Shown piece after piece: positions 21,131 to 32,624 of a stretch of 64,000 bases of DNA; the first letter of the stretch is position 1; the number at the start of each line of letters is the position of its first letter. The notes below the pieces were generated by a model. It was not told the DNA's origin. It did not search any database and worked only from the letters and a program-made list of their open reading frames with translations. Source of the DNA: Amyelois transitella (Eukaryota > Arthropoda > Insecta > Lepidoptera > Pyralidae). The translations under genes and the position numbers were made by a program. The stretch spans positions 4,821,501 through 4,885,500 of the forward strand of contig NC_083525.1 of assembly GCF_032362555.1 (NCBI RefSeq). Direction: 5' to 3'.

Positions 21131-24100
21131 AATAAATTTCGATCGCGATTATAAGTAGGTTTAGTGATTTTTTTTCAAGTTATACAGATGGTAGTAAACA
21201 AAGTTTTTCTTAAAGAGCACTTTTATTTAAGCTCACTTATTTTTAATTCCTTGCATGTAAACACCGGACAAAATTCTTTCCTCGTATGTTGCACACAAGT
21301 TTCAAATTACTTTTTGATGTGAGGCGACCTAAATGGTCTGTACCAGCACTTCAATTCTTTTAAGAAGAGTACATTTTTCAACTAGCTTAAAACACTTTTT
21401 AGCGTGTACTTTCAATGTAAAGTAGCTGAAACTTAGCATAAGAAAACAATATAAATTTAAAATAAGTATTGTCGACGAACGTTTGCAATTAAACTTCAGT
21501 ACGCTAACGCTTCGACAAACAAATTCAAAATAGCGTTAAATGTTTCTCACAATGAAATGTTGAGGGGCTTGAGGAAAACGGCGCGAGTCTTGGAAGTGAA
21601 GCGAAGGGCCCTTGGAGCCCGACATCCTACAGGAGCTGGTGGAAAGAAACCAGGGCAAACTCGAGTGACCTCTTGGACGAGAGGCCACATCAATCTCTAT
21701 GAATTTAGGGAAATATTTTTGTATTTGTCTATGTTTAATATGTTACGAGCAATTTTTGTGTTTGAAAATTTGGACTTATCATTGTGTAAGGGTGATGTAC
21801 CAAATTCGGTAAATTTTTTCAACTTTGCATTTTTTTTTTTATAATCATGGGTATACAATTGGCTAAAAACCTGTCTATGTTATGTATTGTAACAGTAAAA
21901 TAAATCATTACACTATAAACATCTATATAAATTTTTCAAAAATAAATACTTATATACAACGTTATTAATAACGTTTGTATCGTAAATCTAATACTAAAAA
22001 TCAATATTTATTCACGTTTAAAACTTTTAATAATATTATTAAGTTTAAGTTCATTTTCTAATATTTCGCTACTCTGTGGTATAATATATACCTATTACAT
22101 CAGCGACGCGCGGGCGACCCGACGAAAATCTTTGAAACGGCAGACTACGCTTAGCATTTCCCATTCAATTAACTTCGTTATCATAGTTTTGATGACAACG
22201 CTGCAGCGTGGCTAACAGAAAATTAATTTATTAAGGCCTTTTCGCTCATGAACTTCTAGATGGAATTTCGAACAACTTTAGTTCATGAAAGTTGAATGAA
22301 TATGCTTTCAGTTCAGCTAGTTTTCTGTAATTTTCGCCATTAACTATGTAACGGGGAATTTGAACGGATTGATTTTAATCTTGTTGAATAATGAAGAACT
22401 CGACTTTACATTTCGTGAATACTTTCAATATAAACACACTAAAATTCATAGATAGCAATGTCATATTGCACCGTAATAACTTTAATTTGATTTATGAAAT
22501 CAACAATAATACTATTAATTACTAGTCTAACGCGATACAATATATATAATTTCATGCTTTTACCTAGTCCTACTCCGACCTAGTCAGAGTCTAGTTAATT
22601 CAAAAACCAGGAACACAGTACATAAAACATACAATTCATTAAAAAAGTGGCTAACTATACATGGTTTTGAATGAATAGGGACCAACCTCAACTGGATGAT
22701 GGTTGTATGGTTGTCTTTCCTTTTGTTGATGTTATACAAATCAATTTACCGCTGCTTATACCTTAGGTACTTGCTCATAATCCGAGGTATTCAAAATATT
22801 TACCTACATTAACATTCCGCACGAGCAATACTCAAACGAAGGCGTAAAAAAATAAATGCGCATTATATACGAAGCATTTCACTGTTGAAATAGTCACGTT
22901 CTCAGTTACCTCCTTTGACAAATCAGTCTCCTTCCTTCCTGTCTTCCGAATATCGCCTTGGATTTGTCTCTGATCTTCGTTTGATACATGTATTTATTCA
23001 TTCATGCCTTGTGGCTGGTGTGATGTTCAGGGCAAACAGTCAATGTTTGAAATACGACAAGGTTGAAAAGGTCAAAGAATTTTTTCCGTCTGAAAATGTA
23101 TTTCCTGTTGCGAACATTTTCTAATTTGTATAGAAACGATGAATAGGAACATGTAAGCGATTATAGCCAAATGGATTTTGTTTACTTGGAAATTTTAAGA
23201 AAACGTTTTAGTATGAATACTCGTATGTATGTAATATAAGTACTCGTATGAGCTAACTTTTCTAAGAATCACTTTGAAGTTCAAAAATGTGTAGATATTG
23301 TAAATAATTATTTGCTTAGGTACTGGCAGGTTTTAAAATGATTCAGCACAGTTAATTGTACCATAGATGGGCAAAAGTTATCTAAATTAATGAATTCCAA
23401 AATAGATACCACACAGATAAAGCCGTGTGTATGAATTACTTATAATTGAATTCCATTGTGAATGATAAAAGCAGTCCCAAATTTTATTAACGCCTTCTGT
23501 TTTAATGTAGACTATTTTACACAATAAACGAAATAAACTCTAATTGGAAGAAATTTAAGGATTCTTTCTTAAAAACGTGAATGTTTAATTCAATTCTATT
23601 TTCGCAAAATTTACAAGATTCTAGAGTATTTAGAGTGACAAGGGAAAATGTACCAGCATTTCTTGGGCTCATTGAAATTCATGAGAAGAAATTGTTACTC
23701 CCGTAGGAGCGAGAAAATGCTGACCTAGGCTCTTTGTGGCCTATTAGGAAAATGTAATCTATACAACGTCTAACCCCCGGAATTCTCAAATCACATTTTT
23801 TTGTTTTATATTTCCTTATTAAAAGCAATTTTCAGCTTGTACCATTTAGTTTTTGGTATGGTTTTTCCATGACATCGCGTATTTAAGACATGAAATATTT
23901 TTTCAGGGTCAGGCATACTTAGAAACTATGCAGCCGTCTGAAAACTGTATAGTTTGTTTGTTCACATATTAATTCATTGTAGTCATAATTAAAATAATGT
24001 GCCTTTTTTCCTTTCATCGTAATAATAATCTCTCTCGCACATCGTGAAGGTACTATTGTCCACATTGAAGTCTGCGAAAATATATGGTCATGGACGTATA

Positions 24101-24244
24101 TGTGACTACATAGCCGATAAATTTGACAAATCTCTCAACGGAATAGGTGTACCCATAGAAAACTGAATAATTCATACATATAATAAAATAGCAGCTGTTC
24201 TATGTTTGTACTTAAATAAAATAAGTCGATAATGTGATTTTAAG
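21131..24244. other. gene-free AT-rich stretch
   Basis: A GC-richer patch at 21557-21700 gives a 95-codon frame (21557-21844) whose basic first half matches nothing I know and whose second half is low complexity. No other features. Confidence 0.35.
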
Positions 24245-24446
24245 ATTCTCAGTCTGTCTGTACGTTTGTACTCGCATCACGCGAAAAAAAATTGCTCCGA
24301 TTTAAAAGCTATTTTCTCAGTTTGACTTGGTCCAAGTTAAAAACTGGTAAGTAAACAAAAATTATCTGCCACTCTCTATATCTCTGTGAAGGAGTTAAGC
24401 ATTTTTTTAAATTTTTCGGCGGACGAAGTCGTGGGCAATAGCTAGT
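24245..24446 (+). mobile_element. R6 Helitron-like relic ending CTAGT
   Basis: GTACTCGCATCACGCGAAAA, TTTCTCAGTTTGACTTGGTC, TTATCTGCCACTCTCTATAT, then GGACGAAGTCGTGGGC and CTAGT at 24442-24446. The end motif is the Helitron-type 3' terminus of lepidopteran elements. Confidence 0.6.
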
Positions 24447-26290
24447 AAAGAATAATATTTTGATTCGTATGTATCTACATACACGAATTCTCTTGCGGAC
24501 CTCAAACGACGGCATCTGTGTCAAAAATTAAAGACATTTAGAATTAAAAAAAGAGATATCTATCTACAATATTCTAAAATTCTAAAGAGAAAAAGCAAGT
24601 CTTTAATATTACGGTGAGACTTCAGAATAAGTAGCTCCTTCAGGTGATCAGAATTCAATTTCATAGTTCTGTACTAATGAGAATTGTTTTTCAACTCGAT
24701 CCATTTCCAATAATTCCTATGTCACAAGTAGATTCCAACTTTACTGGCTGTTTCTCTTGAGATATTACGTTTTGGTAAATGCATTAGTGTTTTGGAAATT
24801 ACTCAAGGGAATTCTAGGATTCATTCAACTTAGACTATATTAGATAATGATATACTAGATAATGTCATATCTTTATTTCTAACGGGATATACTGTGTTTG
24901 GATACATAGAATTGAGATTAATATATATAGTGTATACACTTTTTAGCTAAATTATCAAAATATATGTGTTTTTTTTTCTTTCAAAAGAAGAATACCTAGT
25001 CTAAACCAACGTGCTTTTTTCGAATCTTGTATCTGTTGAGTGTTTTAGTGTAATAAAGAATTCTCCCTACACCCCTCTAAAAGGACAATCGGGGGTCAGC
25101 TTTTTTCTTTTTAAGCTAGTGTTTAACATTATTTAAATACAATTATTTTTATTCCATCAATAATTAACTTTGTACTTTTATTACCTATCCAAGTGTTATT
25201 TTCTATACAATAATATCTCACCTAAGATAGTTATCAAAAACATACTTACGATCTCCTTAATACTCTTTACTGTATTATAACAGACCTTGAATTACCCTTT
25301 ACCTATTTTGAGGCACAATCGTCTCCTTTATGTGCGGCTATTACAAGGGACGACAATCAGCTTTTATGCTTGACCGATGTTATCTCTATGTCGCTAGGGA
25401 TTTGGCCCTTGCTCTGATAAATAACTCCAATAAGCCGTTTTATGCAAAATCTAAAAGATTTATTCTTACAGTTTCGATACGTTATAAGGGACTTACATGT
25501 GTAGTTCTCAGCACAAGGGGATAGGATTACTTCTTCTCTTTAAAAAAAAAATAAAAATTATGTAGCTTAAGCTTACATACTTGGAATACAATCAGTACTT
25601 ACTTAAATACTGTCCCCCCGTTTAATTCCGTTTCATTTCCGTAGTGATGGATATAATACAAAAAAAATAATAGACGTTCGCTTCTAACGATCATTATTGT
25701 TATATTTTTACTGAAATCCAAAAATCTTTCGTACTCAAAACCGGACTTTTGTGATTGGTTTGTTTTATATCGTCTCTGAAACTCAATTTTTTTTTTTTTT
25801 TTTGTATAAGTAATTTTTGTTTTATTTAATTAAGAAACAAATTGAAACTTATCTAATGGACACAACAGGAATAATGTCAAAAACCATTTGGAACCTTGTT
25901 ATGTACAAAGATGGACAAGATAAGAAGCGGGATGGGATGGACATTCAGGGAGAGTGTTTTGACTGTTATTTTATTGTAATGGACATTAGAATTATCAGTT
26001 TTTCAGCTCATTTACCCAAACTGTAAGGAAAAAGGCTTACTCAAGTAAAAGCAGATGCGATTTGAATCCAGATGAGACGCAATGAACATCTTGGATTCAG
26101 CAAGTACAGTGGCCAACATACTTTGATTGCATGTGCGATATGATGATATGGTAGCCTTTTCTAGCCCACTGTACATTTTGGCGAAGGTTCCGATCTTATC
26201 GTGAAAAGGCAGTTACGGGGCACTCATTGAAAAAATTAATTGCACGATCTACTCTATAAAAGAGTAAGTAAAGAAGTAGGTATATTACTG
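24447..26290. other. gene-free AT-rich stretch
   Basis: No exon or repeat recognised; long T runs at 25789-25803. Open frames at 25330 and 25817 show no coding features. Confidence 0.35.
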
Positions 26291-26293
26291 TTC

Positions 26294-26372
26294 TTACATA
26301 TATATACTCACGTCTATATCCCCTGCGGGGTAGACTGTTTGTTGGCTTAATGATAGAATTGAGATTAAAATT
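26294..26372 (-). repeat. R1 with internal deletion
   Basis: ACTCACGTCTATATCCCCTG, CGGGGTAGACTG, then a jump to TTGGCTTAATGATAGAATTG. Confidence 0.75.
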
Positions 26373-26642
26373 TATTATATATTGTTGTTAATATTATACT
26401 TGTTCTTATACTGATGAATATATTATAGAAATTTAGTTGCTGTTTCTTAAGTTTAGATACCCCTTATAATGTTAAGGATAAAATGATTTTTTTAATGTTA
26501 ATAGTTAAGTATTTCAAAAAACTTAAGAAAAGTTATTTTCAAATTTATGTCAAATCATTCACAATAATCACATACATACTTAGGTTTTATTGGTACATGA
26601 TACATAACATTCCAACGTTAATAAAATAGTTTATTTTTTTGA

Positions 26643-26652
26643 TTTATTTATT
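26643..26652 (-). promoter_or_regulatory. poly(A) signals, gene A
   Basis: Two overlapping AATAAA on the minus strand (plus TTTATTTATT), 24-33 bp after the stop of gene A. Confidence 0.6.
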
Positions 26653-26675
26653 TACCTCTCATATTCATCACATTA

Positions 26676-29600
26676 CTACTGCTGCTTCGCCATCTTCCTT
26701 TTGATAGAATTCCTTGACTTCTCCATTTTTTCTCTGACCGTGTTCACGATGAAATTCTCAGAGATTGTTTTAGCAACATTATTAATGAAAAATGTCATTA
26801 ACGAATGGCTGAAATATCCATCTGTTACATTGGTGGTGTTGACTAAGCTTAGCGCTGAGCTGACGTAGGTTTTTGGGGACGGTACAAAGAAACTGGTTGA
26901 TCTGAAAGCCGACATGTTTGTGGCGACATACCCTGGAGTCACACATTGTACAATGATACCATCTTTGTTGTACTCCTGTGACAGTCCAACACTGAACTTG
27001 TGGACGAATGCCTGGAAATAAAATTGTGTGCGATATTAGGAAAAAGTGAAATAAAAAGATCTTTCGTGAACGTGTATCAAAAGGTAAGATAAACATTTTA
27101 AACATAGAACTTTGTAACAAAAAGATAAAATTCAATAATTACTTATAAAGTAATTACTTATAAAAAAGAGAGTTTTGGTATATATTATTACTATGCCAAA
27201 TGTAGGTGACTAATATTTTAATTAAGATTGACACTTATTAAGAAATATAAATTGTGATTAAAGAAATATTTGAAATTAAATGTTAAGAGATATAAATATA
27301 AAATGTATACATGCTATCATAGAGACATTTTGTATTTATAAACCTACGGCAAATTAATCGTGTAAATAATTCTGGTACAAAAACATACCTTAGTAGCAGC
27401 ATATACAGTTAACAAAGGGCTAGGAATTTCTGAGGTGCCAGAACCAACGTTGATAACAACGCCCTTCCTCCTCTTTATCATGCCTGGAAGGACCAACCCC
27501 GTTACTCTTATCACAGATATACAGTTCACTCTTATCAGATTACCCATTTTGTTTAACCTGAAAAATATATAGAAAGCTAAGAAAGGTCACATTTGTTTGT
27601 CAAATTCAATTAGTACTACGGATTATTAAGAGACACTAATTTAGACTGATTTCGTAAAAGGTGACTAAGAGATAGGCTTATATACTTGGGATTCCTCTTG
27701 TAGGCTATAGGCTAATAACATATCACAATTTGAAACTCAATTTTACTATTAAGCCAAACAGATACATACCATATCCATATAAAACTGAATAAATACATGC
27801 AAATGTATGGCTTAAATGGAATTAAGATTCAAATATTAACAGATAGCCCATTGCATAAAAGAAGAATTCCAAGTTTATAAGCTTCAGTACATACATAGAA
27901 ATGATACAAATGTTCAAACGAATCTAGAACCTCCTCATTTGAAGTCGGTTAGAAATGAATCTTACCAGTTCGGTACCTCCAAGAAGTACTCGGGGTAATC
28001 GTACGATGCCCCCACATTATTCACCAACACTCCAATCTCTAGGCCGTATATTTCACTGAATATGTTGCCATATATATCTTGCTCTTCAGTGAAATCACAT
28101 TGTACCACTTTTGTCTTTACTTTGAATTCATTTTCTGTAAAAAATTGGGATCAGTTATAGTTTCTTCTTTATCATACTTACAGAAAAATGAAAAGAAAAA
28201 CTTGTGGTACCTCCTTAGGTAGGTACCACAAGTTTTTCTTTTAATTTTTAAGGTAAGGTACCAAATACGTTTTATAATATTAAAGACAGTTGAAGTGACT
28301 AGATTCGATTCCTATGCAGAATATATCTACTGTCTGTCTTATATTAAAAATTATATCTGAATAGCTACTTCTGCTAAATCCTAAGAGGAATCCTAAGTGT
28401 ATTATAGCCTTTCCCTTAGTCAGCTTTTACAACATCTAGAAAGAGAAAGATATGGCGAGTAGGCTATAGTGCTGGGAATCCTGTACTTTAGAGTCAAATT
28501 GACAACATCTTCATTAATAATATATAATTTATAATGAATAAAAAAGCCAGTTAAAAATAAACAAATTAGATATATACCTATTTCCTTAGCAACTGAATTT
28601 AACTTGTCCAATGAACGGCTGACTAGAACAATATTGCACCCTTCAGCAGCTAACTGAAAAATAAATAAAAGTCAATATAATCAGGGACGTTCTGGCGAAA
28701 GGTCAAGTCAAGAGCACCTAGAGAACCCTAAAAGGACGAGTTTGTATGAATAGTTATGAATAACTGAAAGAAGTATGCAGGGATCGTGGCGAGTGGAAAG
28801 ATGTAGTCTCTCAGAGACTCTCTCTCGGAAAAAGAGGCGTGATTTAACATACGAATATAATCTTAAGGATTGTCGAGTGATTTTAATAGGCATCTAAGTT
28901 TTATTACATACACGGAACCAAATCAAATTGCAATCATGATGTGATACCACAAACCCACCTGTATTCTGTACTAGAATATGCCCCTGGCTACGTCCGCGTG
29001 AGACCAAAATCCAATTTATTTCGGTTCCGCGGGGATTTTGAAAACCTTTTCCAAGTGCAACTCTAGAACACGTACTTAACTTACCTACATTCAAAATTTC
29101 AGACCAAGCGGTTTGGGGTGTGCATTAAATCCATCAGTCAATCACCTTTGTGTTTTATATTTGAAATTTTATTTATAAAAAAAATGCATAACATAAACAG
29201 ACTTACTTGTCTTGCATACTCCTTGCCGATTCCATCTGTACTTCCAGTGACCACTGAAATATAAAATAACTAAATAATACGAGAATTGATTGATTGACAG
29301 TGAGCTAGAAGATACACTATAATGCGCAAAGAAAAATGCAATACTTATATTGGATGTTACTCCTCATATGTGACGTAAAATTATTATTTGCCCCGTAAAG
29401 CGCAAAGCCGTGACCTATGTGTGTAACGTGTGGTTTACTATAAGATAAGACCAATCTTTTTTCCAGTGGACATATTCAAAAGCGACTAAGAGAATAGAAA
29501 CGTTCATTAAATGCAGCTTTTGTAATTAAGTTATATGGGTTAGGTTCTCCTGCAAAGGTTACAAAATGGAAGTCGCTTTGTGTAAAAACCTGACTTACCC

Positions 29601-32030
29601 AATCCAGGATCGTAATTTCAAAAGGCGCACCGGAATGAAAAAGAAGAAGAGTGTATACTATGAAAAGGTAGCCTTATAAACAACTACATGCTCACAAATA
29701 GGAAAGCTTAATCTTTAGAGCATCGTCGCAAGGTCGCTTGTTTATCAGTATTCAACTTCATCGTAACTTACCATCAGGTTAGATGGAAGACAAATGCGTA
29801 ATCTAATATTGATTAAAAAAAAAGGCACGACACAGGTTTATCTCAAACCTTTTATATTTTGCCAACCGCCAACCTTGCATGAAGAGAGTTATGAATGTGG
29901 ATGAAGCGAAGGAAGTATGCAGAAATCGTGGCAAGTGGAAAGATGTAGTCCTCCGGGAAAAAGGCATAATTTTATGTATATAAAGGTTCCGGGTAATAGC
30001 AAATAAGTATCATAATGTGTCATCAATGTAACAATATTGTAACCATGTAGGTACCTATCTAAAGGGTAACCTCGACCTTACATTACAATGTACATGAAAA
30101 GTACATTTTATGATCACACATTTAACCTACGATTGCTTTGTGTGATCATAGTTATGGCCTTAACCCTCTATTTCTATTTTTAACCCTTTTAAGGAACTAT
30201 GTAATACGGCAAAGTAGGCACATTATGTTAGCCTTACCGTATGGTTTTCGGCATAGTAAAATGTATTATAATGACTAAACTATTTTTAATGTTGAGTAGG
30301 CATATAATCTTTTTATGAATGTAAAAAAAAATATTATTTTCAGTAATCTTGGTAACAACTTAATGGGTAGTCCTAGACCCAGTAAGTAACCCAAACATAC
30401 TCGTGATGGGAATAACCTTGCTCCTTACTTTAAAATGTTCCTATAAGGGTAACCAAATGATAGAAACAGAAAACATACATACATAAAGTCACGCCTATCC
30501 CTTGTGGGGCAGACAGAGCCAAAAGTAAAGTACAGTCGATGGTCGAGTCGGTAAGGTGCCCGGTTAAAATGCGTGATGCGCAGAAAGACACAGGTTTAAA
30601 TCCCAACTCGCCCATGTACCAATGACTTTTTTCAAGGTTGTGTACATTAGTTTGAATACTAACCGATGTGAGGAAATCTGCACATTCAGGCAACTGGATG
30701 GGTAATCATGAATCCGAACCGGGTTAGGTTTACCTGCGAAGGTTGCGGAGGTCAGATGGGAGTCGCTTCGTGTAAAAACCTGACTCGCCCAATCCAGGAT
30801 CCATGGTTAAAGGCATACCCCGGGCTTTTCTCGAGAGAGGTGAGGATGCAACCGGGTCTCAAAGCCAGGAGGAAGAAGAAGAAGTACTCGTAAAATACAT
30901 GTTCATAAAAGTCCGCAGCAAAACAGTAATCGAAAGGACAACAGAACTTCAAAGACGATTTGCTATTTGACGTGGCTATGTTACTGTACATATGTATATA
31001 CGTCTATATCCCTTGCAGGGTACACAGAGCTAACAGTTTTGGAAAGAGTAAAAGGCCACGTTTAGTGCAGCTTTATAATGGAATTGAAAGTCAAATAGTG
31101 ACAGGTTGCTAGCCCATCACTTATAATATAAAGATATGGAGTGGTACTGTACCGTGTGGTTCTTGAATGTTATGTGATTCGCAAATATTTTAGAATGGGA
31201 CCTCTCCATATCATTTCCATGGATGTCGTAAAAGGTGACAAAGGGTAAAGGCACATTCATCCAATACAGTTTTTACCATGATCCATTAAAGATAAGGTTC
31301 CTAACCAAACCTCATGGCCTCCAATTTGGTTTAAGAAAAGAAAAGAACAAAGTTTTCAGTTTTTGCATCTGAATTCCAACATTAAGCTAAACAACTGAAC
31401 GCGGCCTTCTTGTCTTTTTGGAGATTGTTGGATGTCTACCCCGTAAGGGATTATGATGTAATTATATGCATATAAGAACCCATATAGTAATAAGAACCCA
31501 TAAAAATCCGTGGCAAGTGGACAAATGTAGTCTCTGCCTACTCCTCCGGGAAATACGCATGATTTTATAAATGTTTGTAATTTTAGCAGTTTGCTTTTTC
31601 CTTATTATAAAAAAGTACCTAACAAAGAACTAAGTTACAGTATATTTAGAAAATATGTTTGTTTTAATTTATTTACTAGTAATTTATAAGTTTGTATTTT
31701 CAAGGCAGAAAAAGTATAATTTGAGCTTGCGTGCTCACCTTAGGGCTCATCTTGTTTACCACCAGGCAGATTGAGGTCAAACGCATTATTATTATTACAA
31801 AAAAAATGGTTTCTTAAACATTCTTACCCTATTTCAAAGTTCTGTAAAAAATAATAAGTAATTGAAAGTATTTGATACTAACTTGCCCATTCTCCAAACG
31901 ATTTGAAGTCCAGTCTGTTTACCATGGGCCCGAAAACGAACACATAAAAAACTTTCCATATTTGTCTCACTACATACAAACTAGATAAAACGGCTAATGC
32001 ATTGGTTACTAGGTTAATTGATTCACACAT
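26676..32030 (-). CDS. gene A: HSD17B12-like short-chain dehydrogenase (3-oxoacyl-CoA reductase type)
   Basis: Six exons on the minus strand: 32030-31883, 29253-29207, 28653-28578, 28134-27966, 27557-27389, 27011-26676. All introns are GT-AG. The joined frame is 314 aa, usual for this family (about 310). The start is the ATG at 32030, with an in-frame TGA nine bases before it. Residues about 5-40 are hydrophobic (ER membrane). The NADP-binding motif TGSTDGIG is at 52-59, VLVSRS in exon 3, NNVG at 129-132, and the catalytic triad Ser186-Tyr199-Lys203 (YAATK) is present. The tail is basic (KRKMAKQQ). By family it reduces 3-ketoacyl-CoA in very-long-chain fatty-acid elongation; steroid or other keto substrates are possible. 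Its closest neighbour in sequence is gene B, 595 bp upstream in the same orientation. Introns carry R1, R2, R5 and R6 pieces. Confidence 0.92.
27650..27765 (+). repeat. R1 middle, in gene A intron 4
   Basis: AAGGTGACTAAGAGATAGGC, CTTGGGATTCCTCTTGTAGG and TACTATTAAGCCAAACAG. Paired with an opposite R1 piece at 27805. Confidence 0.7.
27805..27885 (-). repeat. R1 middle, in gene A intron 4
   Basis: GGCTTAAATGGAATTAAGAT, AGCCCATTGCATAAAAGAAG and AATTCCAAGTTTATAAGC. Confidence 0.6.
28191..28242. repeat. perfect inverted repeat, 22-bp arms, 8-nt loop
   Basis: Arms 28191-28212 and 28221-28242 are exact reverse complements, with core ACTTGTGGTACCT / AGGTACCACAAGT and loop CCTTAGGT. In gene A intron 3. 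Confidence 0.95.
28380..28485 (-). repeat. R1 head half, in gene A intron 3
   Basis: GGAATCCTAAGTGTATTATA, TTTCCCTTAGTCAGC, ACAACATCTAGAAAGAG and GTGCTGGGAATCC. Confidence 0.6.
28684..28855 (+). repeat. R2 LINE C-terminal fragment, gene A intron 2
   Basis: GGCGAAAGGTCAAGTCAAG, GAAGTATGCAGGGATCGTGG and AGTGGAAAGATGTAGTCTC, then AAAGAGGCGTGATTT. Same order as the longer copy at 37391. Confidence 0.7.
28970..29165 (-). mobile_element. R6 Helitron-like relic, gene A intron 2
   Basis: The minus strand ends with CTAGT at 28974-28970. Plus-strand landmarks are GGCTACGTCCGCGTG, GGTTCCGCGGGGATTTTG and GGGGTGTGCATTAAATCC. Confidence 0.55.
29528..29635 (-). repeat. R3 fragment, gene A intron 1
   Basis: GGGTTAGGTTCTCCTGC, AAGTCGCTTTGTGTAAAAAC and TTACCCAATCCAGGATCG. 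Confidence 0.65.
29861..29981 (+). repeat. R2 LINE tail, gene A intron 1
   Basis: CAACCTTGCATGAAGAGAG, ATGAATGTGGATGAAGCG, GAAGTATGCAGAAATCGTGG. It encodes NVDEAKEVCRNRGKWKDV. Lacks CTCTGCCTACC before the terminal CCGGGAAAAAGG. Confidence 0.8.
30471..30524 (-). repeat. R1 tail fragment, gene A intron 1
   Basis: ACATACATACATAAAGTCAC, CTATCCCTTGTGGGGCAGAC, AGAGCC. Confidence 0.7.
30529..30645 (+). repeat. R5 tRNA-derived SINE, gene A intron 1
   Basis: A box-A-like GGTCGAGTCGGTAAGGTG near the start and a box-B-like GGTTTAAATCC at about 30593, spaced as in a Pol III promoter, followed by a non-tRNA body. It does not close an acceptor stem, so it is a SINE head and not a tRNA gene. Confidence 0.6.
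30660..30876 (-). repeat. R3, longest copy, gene A intron 1
   Basis: GAGGAAATCTGCACATTCAG, GGTTAGGTTTACCTGCGAAG, CAGATGGGAGTCGCTTCGTG and CCAATCCAGGATCCATGG. Extends into a GC-rich end with GAGGATGCAACCGGG. Confidence 0.75.
30986..31123 (-). repeat. R1 copy lacking the head, gene A intron 1
   Basis: ATACGTCTATATCCCTTGC, GGCCACGTTTAGTGCAGC and AAATAGTGACAGGTTGCTAG. Confidence 0.75.
31150..31471 (+). repeat. R1, split by an unrelated ~125-bp segment
   Basis: The head half is at 31150-31248 (TACCGTGTGGTTCTTG, CCATGGATGTCGTAAAAGG) and the tail half at 31372-31471 (AACTGAACGCGGCC, GTCTACCCCGTAAGGGATTA). Faces the reverse copy at 30986. Confidence 0.7.
31505..31577 (+). repeat. R2 LINE tail, gene A intron 1
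   Basis: CCGTGGCAAGTGGACAAATG, TAGTCTCTGCCTACTCCTCC, GGGAAATACGCATGATTTTA. Confidence 0.75.
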
Positions 32031-32252
32031 ATTTACTCATTTAAATTATGCCACTATAAAATAATATGATACAAACTCATAACACACGCCTGAAAGAAAT
32101 GAAGGCTTATGTTTGTTAAAACTGAATATATAAGGTCTTAAAACATTGAAAATTGTGTTACCTATACAATGCTACATTGTTAACGTGACGTCACAGAATT
32201 TTCATGAAGGCTCATTGATTACTTTGTTTACTAAAACACTCGCAGAAATGTA

Positions 32253-32290
32253 CCGTGTGGTTCCCGGCAATTCAGGTTAGAATAAGGCAC
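32253..32290 (+). repeat. R1 head scrap between genes A and B
   Basis: ACCGTGTGGTTCCCGGCA followed by decayed sequence. Confidence 0.55.
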
Positions 32291-32605
32291 AAACATTTGA
32301 TGATAATTGTTTGTATTATGCACTTGTCACATATTTTTACATCTTCATTTATTTTTGAAATATTTGTTTTTTTTTTAGCTGCAGTACAAAATACAAAAAT
32401 TGTACACAAATGATTGTTTGTGCTTAAGATGAAAACTTTTGCTCCCTAAGCTAGTATTAAACCTGTATTTTAGGTCGTAATAAAGTAACGATATGCATTA
32501 TCAAACACACTTTGATAAGATTAAGCAACACACAAAATCCTTTAAATGCTGAATCAAATCAAACTATTTGGAATTAATACACCAAATCTCTTTTGTATTT
32601 TTAAT

Positions 32606-32611
32606 TTTATT
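32606..32611 (-). promoter_or_regulatory. poly(A) signal, gene B
   Basis: AATAAA on the minus strand, 14 bp after the stop of gene B. Confidence 0.55.
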
Positions 32612-32624
32612 TCTAAATAAAACT

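Noticed and set aside
21557-21844. 95-codon basic frame
   Set aside because: Second half is low complexity and no family is recognised; not enough to call a gene.
30529-30645. tRNA gene
   Set aside because: Pol III boxes are present but there is no cloverleaf or acceptor stem; called a SINE. The same holds for box-B-like sites near 4497 and 13735.
30430-30991. Small frames at 30430-30693, 30708-30893 and 30752-30991
   Set aside because: They lie in R1, R5 and R3 repeat sequence.
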